A DNA stretch of 6,741 nt. Origin: Pseudomonadota bacterium (GTDB lineage Bacteria > Pseudomonadota > Alphaproteobacteria > Acetobacterales > Acetobacteraceae). Each line of letters opens with the position of its first letter. Position 1 is the stretch's first letter. The notes below the pieces were generated by a model. The model did not search any database and was not told the DNA's origin. It saw only the letters and a list, made by a program, of their open reading frames with translations. Made by a program: the position numbers and the translations under genes. The stretch lies in NCBI GenBank assembly GCA_021808185.1, contig JAKBCB010000205.1:1-6741 (forward strand), given 5' to 3'. Positions 1 to 5,478 of this stretch are shown in pieces.

Positions 1-830
1 ATGCGGTCGGCGATGCTGGCAAACATGTCCAGACTTTTCGAGGTCTCGCCCGGCGGCACGATGATCGGTGTCGCGTCGAAACCCGTCTCCGCGAGGCCGC
101 CGAGCAGCGCCGGCAAATGGCGGGTTGCCACGTTCTCGTCGGTGACGACGAAGACGCGTTTCTGCGGCAGCACCGGGGCGAGCAGGGCGCCGGCGCGGGC
201 GATCAGGTTCTCGCCCACCACCACGTCGTAGGTGGCGGACGTCAGCGCCACCGCCAGCCGGCGCGCCGGCTGCCAGGCGAGCAGCGCGTCCAGCACATGG
301 CTGGTGGTCGCGTCCGGGCTTTCGTCGCCGCAATCCACCACGATGTCGGCCTCGGCATAGACCGGATGGCGAATGGTCATCAGCCGCTGCATCACCTCGG
401 CCGGGTCGCCGCCGTTCAGCAGCGGGCGGTGGGTGCGCCCGGCCACACGGCGCAGCAGCACCGGCAGGCGGGCGCGCAGCCAGACGCACACGGCCTCGCG
501 CCGCACGGTGGCGCGCGTGTCCGGGTCCATGTAGGCGCCGCCGCCGGTGGCCAGCACGATCGGGTCGCCGGAGAGCAGGCGCGCGATCACGCGGCGCTCG
601 CCGCCACGGAACTCGGCCTCGCCGAAGCGTTCGAAGATTTCCGGCACGGTGGCGCCGGCGGCGGCCTCGATCTCGGTGTCGGCGTCGCGGAACGGCAGGC
701 CCAGGCGGGCGGCCAGCCGGCGGCCGATCGAGGTTTTTCCGGCCCCCATCAGGCCCACCAGCACGATGCTGCGGCCGGCAAGGTGGTTGGGCAGCGGGAT
801 GCTGTCCCGCAGCGGAGTGTTGCGTGTCAT
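1..830 (-). CDS. aroKB: Bifunctional shikimate kinase / 3-dehydroquinate synthase (AroK-AroB fusion), C-terminus cut by window edge
   Basis: One uninterrupted minus-strand frame of 276 codons carries two shikimate-pathway enzymes. Residues about 20-185 are shikimate kinase (shikimate + ATP to shikimate 3-phosphate): Walker A GLMGAGKT at 26-33, acidic DAD at 49-51, an EFR motif with R75, TGGG at 95-98, and the RTHRPLL lid region at 132-138. After a short Ala/Arg linker (about 185-198) a dehydroquinate synthase domain begins: YDVVVGENL at 201-209, VTDEN at 229-233 and the NAD/substrate motif PPGETSKSL at 259-267. This second enzyme makes 3-dehydroquinate from DAHP with NAD and a metal. The frame is still open at base 1. 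A usual synthase length of about 360 residues would give a protein near 560. The ATG at 830 was chosen because it lies a normal distance before the kinase core. No Shine-Dalgarno precedes it, and an in-frame GTG at 848 is the alternative. AroKB fusions are known in some bacteria. Both domain calls are secure. Confidence 0.93.
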   Translation of the reverse strand, partial: MTRNTPLRDSIPLPNHLAGRSIVLVGLMGAGKTSIGRRLAARLGLPFRDADTEIEAAAGATVPEIFERFGEAEFRGGERRVIARLLSGDPIVLATGGGAYMDPDTRATVRREAVCVWLRARLPVLLRRVAGRTHRPLLNGGDPAEVMQRLMTIRHPVYAEADIVVDCGDESPDATTSHVLDALLAWQPARRLAVALTSATYDVVVGENLIARAGALLAPVLPQKRVFVVTDENVATRHLPALLGGLAETGFDATPIIVPPGETSKSLDMFASIADR

Positions 831-838
831 GGCGGCGG

Positions 839-866
839 ACGCTAGCACACGGGCGACCGGCGCCAA
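839..866 (-). promoter_or_regulatory. Possible promoter of aroKB, implying a leaderless or near-leaderless mRNA
   Basis: On the minus strand TTGGCG (866-861) and TAGCGT (844-839) are separated by 16 bases, a sigma70-like arrangement with a good -35 and a mediocre -10. Transcription would start around 832-830, at or next to the aroKB ATG, which has no Shine-Dalgarno. This is inference from a weak consensus match in GC-rich DNA. Confidence 0.25.
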
Positions 867-908
867 GGCGTGACGGCCGCGTGGCACCTTCCCAGACAAA
901 GGACCGAC

Positions 909-1052
909 ATGGCCCGGCTGTTCCTGTTCGTCGTGCTGCTCGGGCTGGTGATCGGGGCGGTGGGGCTCGCGGTGATGGGGGCGTTCCCCCCGGAGCCGCA
1001 CACGCAGCAGATCCAGAAAGTGCTGCCCAACGACCGCTTCCAGCATGGCTAA
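909..1052 (+). CDS. Small single-pass membrane protein, 47 residues, function unknown
   Basis: ATG at 909 follows a clear Shine-Dalgarno (AAAGGA at 898-903, 5-base gap) and the frame ends in TAA at 1050-1052. Residues about 4-26 are almost entirely hydrophobic (Leu, Val, Phe, Gly, Ala) and form one predicted transmembrane helix. A short polar tail follows, with FPPEPH near 26-31 and KVLPNDRF near 37-44. The tail would lie in the periplasm if the N-terminus, which has a single Arg, is cytoplasmic. I recall similar small proteins beside xerD/accA in related Rhodospirillales, which suggests a real gene, but no function is known to me. It is the first gene of a likely transcript with xerD (15-base gap) and accA, and it is divergent from aroKB across 78 bases. 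An upstream in-frame start at 870 is disfavoured because it lacks a ribosome site and would put polar residues before the helix. Confidence 0.72.
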   Translation: MARLFLFVVLLGLVIGAVGLAVMGAFPPEPHTQQIQKVLPNDRFQHG

Positions 1053-1063
1053 CGCCATTAGCC
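1047..1063 (+). other. Hairpin overlapping the small gene's stop codon, just before xerD
   Basis: GGCTAACGCCATTAGCC forms perfect 6-bp arms (GGCTAA / TTAGCC) around a 5-base loop. It contains the TAA stop of the membrane-protein gene and ends 4 bases before the xerD ATG at 1068, so it occupies the place where a Shine-Dalgarno would be. Only TTT follows, too few T residues for a convincing intrinsic terminator. A role in dampening or coupling xerD translation is inference. Confidence 0.5.
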
Positions 1064-1067
1064 TTTG

Positions 1068-1958
1068 ATGGACCGCCATCTGGAGGCGTTCCTGGAGATG
1101 CTGGCGGCCGAGCGCGGCGCCGCCCGCAACACGCTGCTGGCCTACACCGCCGACCTGACCGACGCGGCCGGCTTCGCCCGGCGCCGGGGACTCACGCTCG
1201 CCAGCCAGGACGCCGCGACGCTGCGCGCCTATCTGGCGAGCCTGAACGATGCCGGCCTGTCCGCGCGCACCGCCGCGCGCCGGCTGTCCGCGCTGCGGCA
1301 GTTCCACACGTTCCTGGTGCGCGAGGGGGTGCGGCCGGACGACCCGTGCGAGGATCTCGATTCGCCGCGCCTGCCGCAAAGCCTGCCGAAATATCTGAGC
1401 GAGGCGGAGGTGGACGCGCTGCTCGCGGCGGCGGCGCGGCGGCCGGAGGCACAGGCCGCGCGGATGCGGGCGGCGCTGGAGATCCTGTACGCCACCGGCC
1501 TGCGCGTCTCGGAGCTTCTCGGCCTGTCCCGCGCGGCGCTGGCGGGCGACGCGGCGGTGCTGCTGGTGCGCGGCAAGGGCGGGCGGGAGCGGGTGGTGCC
1601 GCTGTCGGACGCCGCACGGCAGGCGGCGGCGCCGCTGCTCGCGGGGAAAGAAAAATGGCTGTTCCCCGGTCGCGACCCGAGACAGCCGCTGACCCGGCAG
1701 GGCTTCGCGCTCGGGCTGAAGCAGGTGGCGCTGGATGCGGGGCTGGACCCGGCGCGGGTCTCCCCGCACGTGCTGCGGCACTCCTTCGCCAGTCACATGC
1801 TGGCGCGCGGGGCTGACCTGCGCAGCCTGCAACTGCTGCTCGGCCATGCGGATATCGGCACGACGCAGATCTACACGCATGTACTGGCCGAACGCCTGCA
1901 ACGGCTGGTGGAGGCACATCACCCGCTCGCCGTCGCGGCCCATCGGCGCGGGGGCTGA
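1068..1958 (+). CDS. xerD: Site-specific tyrosine recombinase XerD
   Basis: With XerC and FtsK this enzyme resolves chromosome dimers at dif near division by cutting and rejoining DNA through a phosphotyrosine link. The 296-residue product matches the usual length (about 298). Residues 1-85 are the SAM-like core-binding domain (FLEMLAAERGAARNTLLAY). Residues 105-280 are the catalytic domain with the full set R146 (ATGLRVSEL), K170 (VRGKGGRERVVPL), H234 and R237 (SPHVLRHSF), H260 (LLLGHADIGTTQIYTHV) and nucleophile Y269. The sequence RLPQSLPKYLSEAEVDALL (101-119) and the N-terminal pattern resemble XerD more than XerC. ATG at 1068 was chosen over the adjacent TTG at 1065. Neither has a Shine-Dalgarno, and a hairpin sits immediately upstream. 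It lies between a small membrane-protein gene and accA, probably co-transcribed. A housekeeping Xer is far more likely than a mobile-element integrase given the context and intact length. Confidence 0.95.
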   Translation: MDRHLEAFLEMLAAERGAARNTLLAYTADLTDAAGFARRRGLTLASQDAATLRAYLASLNDAGLSARTAARRLSALRQFHTFLVREGVRPDDPCEDLDSPRLPQSLPKYLSEAEVDALLAAAARRPEAQAARMRAALEILYATGLRVSELLGLSRAALAGDAAVLLVRGKGGRERVVPLSDAARQAAAPLLAGKEKWLFPGRDPRQPLTRQGFALGLKQVALDAGLDPARVSPHVLRHSFASHMLARGADLRSLQLLLGHADIGTTQIYTHVLAERLQRLVEAHHPLAVAAHRRGG

Positions 1959-1979
1959 CCGCGCGCGCGGGGGATGCTA

Positions 1980-1983
1980 AAGG
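1980..1983 (+). promoter_or_regulatory. Shine-Dalgarno that fixes the accA start
   Basis: AAGG at 1980-1983 lies 8 bases before ATG 1992. An in-frame ATG at 1974 would put this motif inside the coding region and add six residues absent from the usual AccA N-terminus. The motif runs into a 10-bp GC palindrome (GGCGCGCGCC, 1982-1991) that could pair and partly mask the site. Confidence 0.6.
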
Positions 1984-1991
1984 CGCGCGCC

Positions 1992-2948
1992 ATGCGCCAT
2001 TTCCTCGAATTCGAAAAACCCGTCGCCGAACTCGAAAGCAAGATCGAGGAACTGCGGAAGATGTCCGAGGCCGACGGCCTCAACATCGCCGAGGAGGTGG
2101 CAAAGCTGACGGAGAAGCACGACCGCCAGCTCCGCGCCACCTACGCCAAGCTGACGCCGTGGCAGAAAACCCAGGTGGCGCGCCACCCGGACCGGCCGAA
2201 GGCGGGCGATTACGTGCGCGCGCTCATCACCGATTTCACCCCGCTCGCGGGCGACCGCGCGTTTGCCGACGACGCGGCGGTGACGGGCGGCATGGGGCGG
2301 TTTCGTGGCCGCGCCGTCGTGGTGCTGGGCACCGAGAAGGGCAGCGACACCGACAGCCGGGTGAAGCACAATTTCGGCATGGCCCGGCCCGAGGGCTACC
2401 GCAAGGCGCGCCGGCTGATCGAGCTGGCCGGCCGGTTCGGGCTGCCCGTGCTGACCTTCGTGGACACATCGGGCGCCTTCCCCGGGATCGACGCCGAGGC
2501 GCGCGGCCAGGCCGAGGCCATTGCGCGGTCCATCGAGGCGTGCCTGGAGGCCCCCGTACCGCTCATTGCCACCATCATCGGCGAGGGCGGCTCGGGCGGG
2601 GCGATCGCGCTCGCGGCGGGCGATGCGGTGCTGATGCTGGAACACGCGATCTACTCGGTGATCTCGCCCGAGGGCTGTGCCGCGATCCTGTGGAAGGAAG
2701 CCGCGCAGTCGGCCGTGGCGGCCGAGGCGCTGAAGGTGACGGCCGAGGATCTCAAGCGGCTCGGCCTGATCGATGCCATCGTGCCGGAGCCGCTGGGCGG
2801 CGCGCATCGCGACGCGGAGGCGGCGATTGCCGCCGTGGGCGAGGCGGTGGCGGCGGCGCTCTCGCCGCTGCTGGCGCTGGACGCGGTGGCGCTGAAGGCC
2901 AAGCGGCGGGAGAAATACCTGGAGATGGGGCGCGAACCGGCCGCCTAG
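1992..2948 (+). CDS. accA: Acetyl-CoA carboxylase carboxyltransferase subunit alpha
   Basis: AccA pairs with AccD to move CO2 from carboxybiotin on AccB to acetyl-CoA, giving malonyl-CoA for fatty-acid synthesis in the cytoplasm. The 318-residue product matches the family (E. coli 319). The N-terminus MRHFLEFEKPVAELESKIEE is the typical coiled start. Further landmarks are HPDRPKAGDY (65-74), the crotonase-fold core FVDTSGAFPG (156-165), the glycine-rich oxyanion/biotin site GEGGSGGAIAL (197-207) and the signature YSVISPEGCAAILWK (221-235). The end is the usual Lys/Arg helix (LKAKRREKYLEMG). Start 1992 is set by homology and by AAGG at 1980-1983. The 33-base gap after xerD suggests co-transcription, although accA also seems to have its own ribosome site. 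No accD or accBC is in the window, which is normal because AccA is usually encoded apart. It converges on the DUF5666 gene, with stops 24 bases apart. Confidence 0.97.
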   Translation: MRHFLEFEKPVAELESKIEELRKMSEADGLNIAEEVAKLTEKHDRQLRATYAKLTPWQKTQVARHPDRPKAGDYVRALITDFTPLAGDRAFADDAAVTGGMGRFRGRAVVVLGTEKGSDTDSRVKHNFGMARPEGYRKARRLIELAGRFGLPVLTFVDTSGAFPGIDAEARGQAEAIARSIEACLEAPVPLIATIIGEGGSGGAIALAAGDAVLMLEHAIYSVISPEGCAAILWKEAAQSAVAAEALKVTAEDLKRLGLIDAIVPEPLGGAHRDAEAAIAAVGEAVAAALSPLLALDAVALKAKRREKYLEMGREPAA

Positions 2949-2972
2949 CCGCCGCCCGCGCGAGGCTTTGCC

Positions 2973-4445
2973 TTAACGCGAGCCCGTGGAATGGCCGGAA
3001 ACGCCAGTGCCGGGTCCGGGCTTGCCGGTGGCGGGTGACCTGCCGGAGCTACTGTCGCCGCCTCCATCGCCGCCGCCGGAGCTTGAGCCGCCGCTGGCCG
3101 ACCCGCTGCCACCGCTTGCGCCACCGGCATCGTGGCCCGCGCTGGCGTCCCCGCCGCTGCTCGTCGTCGTGGCGGTGTGCGACGCGGTGGAGGATGTCGC
3201 GGTCCCGCTCTCGCTGGCCGAGGTGGAGCCCTCACCCTCGCTGCCCGAACTGCTCGCCTGGCTGGAGGGCGACGCGGCTGTGGAGGTGGCGCTCGTGGTG
3301 GCGGCGGCCTCGCCCTCGCTGGCCGTGCCGGGTGGGACTGTCGCCGGCTTTGTCGGAGCCCGCGTGTGCCCGCCGCCGCCGGCCTGCGCGTCGTGCCAGC
3401 CCACCGCGAGCAGTGCGTTGCCCGGCGCCCGGAGCAGTTCGAGCACGACGGGCCGGCCGGCTGGCGGCGCCGCGCCGAACGCGGGGCCGATAGTCGCGGC
3501 CAGGCCGGTGGCCAGCACGATCTGTTGGCCGGCCACGCTGGGATAGCCCTCGACGAAGAGGTGGTGCGGGCCGCCCGCGACACCGACCAGCGCATCGTCG
3601 CTCAACGTGCGCACATGCAGCACGCCGCCGGCAACCGCGCCGCCGACGATGACGCGGCCCGCGCCGGGCACCAGCTTGGGCGGCAGGGCGAGCGGCAACC
3701 GCCCGATCCGCCACACCCCGCCCACGTTGCGCGCGACGCCGGCCACCTCGACATTGCCCGGCGCGCGGGCGTCCACGCGGCTGGCGTGGATGGTCTCCGC
3801 CGGGTCGCGCAGGCCGCTGACCTCGACCCAGGCGCCGACCCGCGCATCGGCGCGCAGCCTTGTACCGGGCGCGAGGACGACGCGCTGCCCGGCCACTTCG
3901 AACCAGCTGCCGTCGGCGGCGGTCCGGGTGATCGGGCCGGACACCTCATGGCGCACGCCGATGCTGACCGCTTGCAGGCCGGTCTTCGATCCGCTGGTCT
4001 CGACGACCACGACATCGCCCACGCGCAGCGTCTCGGACGCCTCGGTGGCGCCATCGACGGTCAGCCGCGCCGGACGATCCAGTTCCACCTCGAAGCCGTT
4101 GACGCAGACGCTGCCGAAGCCAGTGATGACGCCGACGATGCCGGTGCCGCCGCCGCCGCGCTCGACGCTGCCGGAGGGCAAACCGCGCAGTTGGCCCACG
4201 CCGCCGATCCCGGTGCCGCCGATGCCACGATCGGCGAGGCGGCCGACACTGCCAGCGCCGCCGCCGCCGATGCCAGTGCCGCCGATGCCGCGATCGGCGG
4301 TGACGGTCACGGCGCCCGAATCGATGTGGCAGGATTTGCCTGCCGCCATGGCGGGCGCGAACGCCTGGACCGCCGGCGGGGGCGCGGACGCCACACACGC
4401 GGCGACCAACAGCAGCGCCGCGAGCGATGCCATGCGTGCGGTCAC
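2973..4445 (-). CDS. Predicted lipoprotein with RGIGGTGI repeats, DUF5666-type domains and a long Ser/Gly/Thr tail
   Basis: The 490-residue product starts MTARMASLAALLLVAAC: Arg4, a hydrophobic stretch and a lipobox (VAAC) with the lipid-bearing Cys at 17, so export and membrane anchoring are predicted. Near 52-107 glycine motifs of the form RGIGGTGI recur (53-60, 73-80, and RGGGGTGI at 96-103). Next comes GVITGFGSVCVNGFEVELD (105-123), the hallmark I associate with DUF5666 proteins. Three DUF5666-like beta segments can be traced, about 105-165, 168-226 and 233-320. C39 and C114 could pair. Residues about 360-490 are low-complexity Ser, Gly, Thr and Ala. The GTG start at 4445 overlaps the upstream gene's TGA (GTGA), indicating translational coupling. 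It also supplies the Arg of the signal peptide, which the next candidate, ATG 4433, would lose. No enzyme motif is visible, so a structural, ligand-binding or envelope role is inference. The family is little characterised. Confidence 0.8.
   Translation of the reverse strand: MTARMASLAALLLVAACVASAPPPAVQAFAPAMAAGKSCHIDSGAVTVTADRGIGGTGIGGGGAGSVGRLADRGIGGTGIGGVGQLRGLPSGSVERGGGGTGIVGVITGFGSVCVNGFEVELDRPARLTVDGATEASETLRVGDVVVVETSGSKTGLQAVSIGVRHEVSGPITRTAADGSWFEVAGQRVVLAPGTRLRADARVGAWVEVSGLRDPAETIHASRVDARAPGNVEVAGVARNVGGVWRIGRLPLALPPKLVPGAGRVIVGGAVAGGVLHVRTLSDDALVGVAGGPHHLFVEGYPSVAGQQIVLATGLAATIGPAFGAAPPAGRPVVLELLRAPGNALLAVGWHDAQAGGGGHTRAPTKPATVPPGTASEGEAAATTSATSTAASPSSQASSSGSEGEGSTSASESGTATSSTASHTATTTSSGGDASAGHDAGGASGGSGSASGGSSSGGGDGGGDSSSGRSPATGKPGPGTGVSGHSTGSR
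4132..4299 (-). repeat. Three 36-bp repeats encoding the glycine motif of the DUF5666 protein
   Basis: Units at 4264-4299 and 4201-4236 differ at 3 of 36 positions and are offset by 63 bases. A more diverged third unit lies at 4132-4167. Each encodes a DRGIGGTGIGG-like segment (the third reads ERGGGGTGIVG). The repeat is in phase with the reading frame, so copy changes would keep the frame open. The two close copies suggest recent duplication or conversion within the gene. Confidence 0.75.
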
Positions 4446-5323
4446 GGCTGGGGTTCCGGCTCGTGCGGCCGCGTGGCGCCCGATGGGGCGGCGGGTGCCG
4501 ACGCTTCGTCCTCCGCATACAGGTAGACGCCGAGATTCACCCTTCGGGTCGGACCCGTCGGTGGGTCGTGCGCCTCCGCGAGTTCCATCGCGCGGCGATT
4601 GATGTCGAGCAGCATCCGAACCGCTGCCTCGCGCCCCATGGCTTCCAGTTGCTCGGCCGCTGCCACCGGCAGGGCATCGTAATGCACGCTCCGATCCAGG
4701 AACGGTGCCTTGGCGACGGCGCTGACGTTGGCTGCCGCCGCGGCGATATGATCGTGCAGATTGCGGCCGAAGTAAAACATCTGCTCGTCGCGGCCGGGGC
4801 GCGGGACGAACGAGTCGACGTTGAGCACCACGCGGTCCTGCGCGTCGAGCCGCACCAGATCCTGGGTCAGCCACTCGTCCAGCACGGCGCGCGGGCGCAC
4901 GTCCTTGGTGACCGACGCCACCAGCCCGTCGAACGAGGGCGCGCCGTCGGGTGCGGCGCGGGGCAGTGGCACCGGCACGCCGCCGGCACCCGCCCAGGGT
5001 GCCGCGCCGAGCCAGCGGGCGATGATCTGGCTGCTGAGCGTGACAACCTCCGGCGTGCCCTCGTCACCCCCGGGCGTTGCCCGCTGGCGGCGGATTTCCT
5101 TGCGGTGCACGCCGGTGAGCAGGCTGACCCGGCTGTCGGTGCGCGCCTTTGCGTCGGTGAGGATGTCCCGCAAGGCCACGTCAACATACAGGTCGCGCAG
5201 GAGATCGGCCGTCACAGGATAGGTGACGCCGCTGCGGATGAGCAGTGAGACCAGCGGGCGCAGCAGCCGGGCGAGCGTGCGCAGCAGCAGATCGGGCACA
5301 GGGCTGACGGTACGTTCCGACAT
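4442..5323 (-). CDS. DUF6502 family protein with helix-turn-helix-like segment
   Basis: The 293-residue protein has no signal peptide and is predicted cytoplasmic and mostly helical. By recalled resemblance it is a full-length DUF6502 protein. Landmarks are the opening LLRTLARLLRPLVSLLIRSG (13-32), VTYPVTADLLRDLYVDVAL (33-51) and a segment DSRVSLLTGVHRKEIRR (63-79) with the spacing of a helix-turn-helix (S-R-V-S-x-L-T-G-V-x-R-K-E-I). Further on are PRAVLDEWL (144-152), a middle region with FVPRPG (172-177), the DALP box at 216-219 and the C-terminal NLGVYLYAEDE (263-273). The last 20 residues are a Pro/Ala/Glu-rich tail. ATG at 5323 is the natural start, but only a weak GGA precedes it. Its stop overlaps the GTG of the DUF5666 lipoprotein gene, so the two are made together. 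I recall these families as frequent neighbours. DNA binding, perhaps control of its partner, is inference. No biochemical function is known to me. Confidence 0.82.
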   Translation of the reverse strand: MSERTVSPVPDLLLRTLARLLRPLVSLLIRSGVTYPVTADLLRDLYVDVALRDILTDAKARTDSRVSLLTGVHRKEIRRQRATPGGDEGTPEVVTLSSQIIARWLGAAPWAGAGGVPVPLPRAAPDGAPSFDGLVASVTKDVRPRAVLDEWLTQDLVRLDAQDRVVLNVDSFVPRPGRDEQMFYFGRNLHDHIAAAAANVSAVAKAPFLDRSVHYDALPVAAAEQLEAMGREAAVRMLLDINRRAMELAEAHDPPTGPTRRVNLGVYLYAEDEASAPAAPSGATRPHEPEPQP

Positions 5324-5345
5324 GGTTCCAGCCTAGGGTAGGCGC

Positions 5346-5362
5346 GTGGGAAAGTCGCCCAC
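5346..5362. promoter_or_regulatory. Inverted repeat GTGGG-N7-CCCAC (operator candidate, DUF6502 side)
   Basis: GTGGGAAAGTCGCCCAC has 5-bp arms and shares 17-bp length and outer arms with the perfect palindrome at 5428-5444. It lies 22 bases before the DUF6502 ATG (5323), where a bound protein could block that gene's transcription or translation start. No convincing promoter was found for the minus strand. Operator status is inferred from the repetition of the motif in one intergenic region. Confidence 0.5.
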
Positions 5363-5392
5363 AAAAATAACATCGCAACCATCCGGCGCTGC

Positions 5393-5421
5393 TTGACGAC
5401 GCCGGGGCGCTGCGACACTAT
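5393..5421 (+). promoter_or_regulatory. Predicted sigma70-type promoter of the response regulator gene
   Basis: TTGACG (5393-5398) and CACTAT (5416-5421) are separated by 17 bases. The -35 matches five of six consensus positions and the -10 three of six. The start point would be near 5428, giving a leader of about 50 bases before ATG 5479. The perfect palindrome at 5427-5445 begins at that start point. Confidence 0.5.
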
Positions 5422-5426
5422 CCGGA

Positions 5427-5445
5427 TGTGGGAAAATTTCCCACA
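5427..5445. promoter_or_regulatory. Perfect 19-bp palindrome TGTGGGAAAATTTCCCACA (operator candidate)
   Basis: The arms TGTGGGAAA and TTTCCCACA are exact reverse complements around one central A. The same outer arms recur at 5346-5362, 82 bases away (about eight helical turns), so looping between the two is geometrically possible. The site covers the predicted transcription start of the regulator gene, a position typical for a repressor. The binding protein is not known; the adjacent response regulator or the DUF6502 protein are candidates. A Rho-independent terminator is unlikely because no T-run follows. Confidence 0.6.
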
Positions 5446-5468
5446 ACAAATGTGTACATAGCTGCCCC

Positions 5469-5473
5469 GGAGG
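5469..5473 (+). promoter_or_regulatory. Strong Shine-Dalgarno that fixes the response regulator start
   Basis: GGAGG at 5469-5473 lies 5 bases before ATG 5479. It rules out the longer in-frame GTG at 5428, which lies inside the palindrome and would add 17 residues ahead of the receiver domain's first beta strand. Confidence 0.75.
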
Positions 5474-5478
5474 TTCCG

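Noticed and set aside
117..845. Plus-strand frame of 242 codons at the left end
   Set aside because: It is the codon-aligned antisense of aroKB, rich in His/Gln/Gly with no recognisable domain, whereas the minus strand shows shikimate kinase and dehydroquinate synthase motifs.
1068..1958. Mobile-element integrase interpretation of the tyrosine recombinase
   Set aside because: Length, XerD-like signatures and the position between housekeeping genes fit the chromosomal XerD. No attachment repeats, tRNA or phage genes are present.
2949..2972. Terminator between the convergent accA and lipoprotein genes
   Set aside because: Only a 4-bp stem (AGGC-TTT-GCCT) with no T-run can be drawn, too weak to call.
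2159..3493. Plus-strand frame of 444 codons over accA and beyond
   Set aside because: It is an out-of-frame Arg/Gly/Ala-rich shadow of accA that continues antisense to the lipoprotein gene.
3132..4526. 464-codon plus-strand frame (and 2986-3546, 3607-4602) opposite the lipoprotein gene
   Set aside because: The translations are Ala/Gly/Arg/Pro-rich with no domain, and the opposite strand encodes a coherent signal peptide, repeats and DUF5666 motifs. Long antisense frames are expected at this GC content.
4445..4874. N-terminal extension of the lipoprotein frame up to ATG 4874
   Set aside because: The added 143 residues are Arg/Gly-rich, overlap the DUF6502 gene in another frame, and would bury the signal peptide and lipobox.
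5346..5445. GTGGG elements as MraZ-type boxes
   Set aside because: MraZ boxes are direct TGGG repeats upstream of mraZ/mraW. Here the elements are inverted and no division-cluster gene is present.
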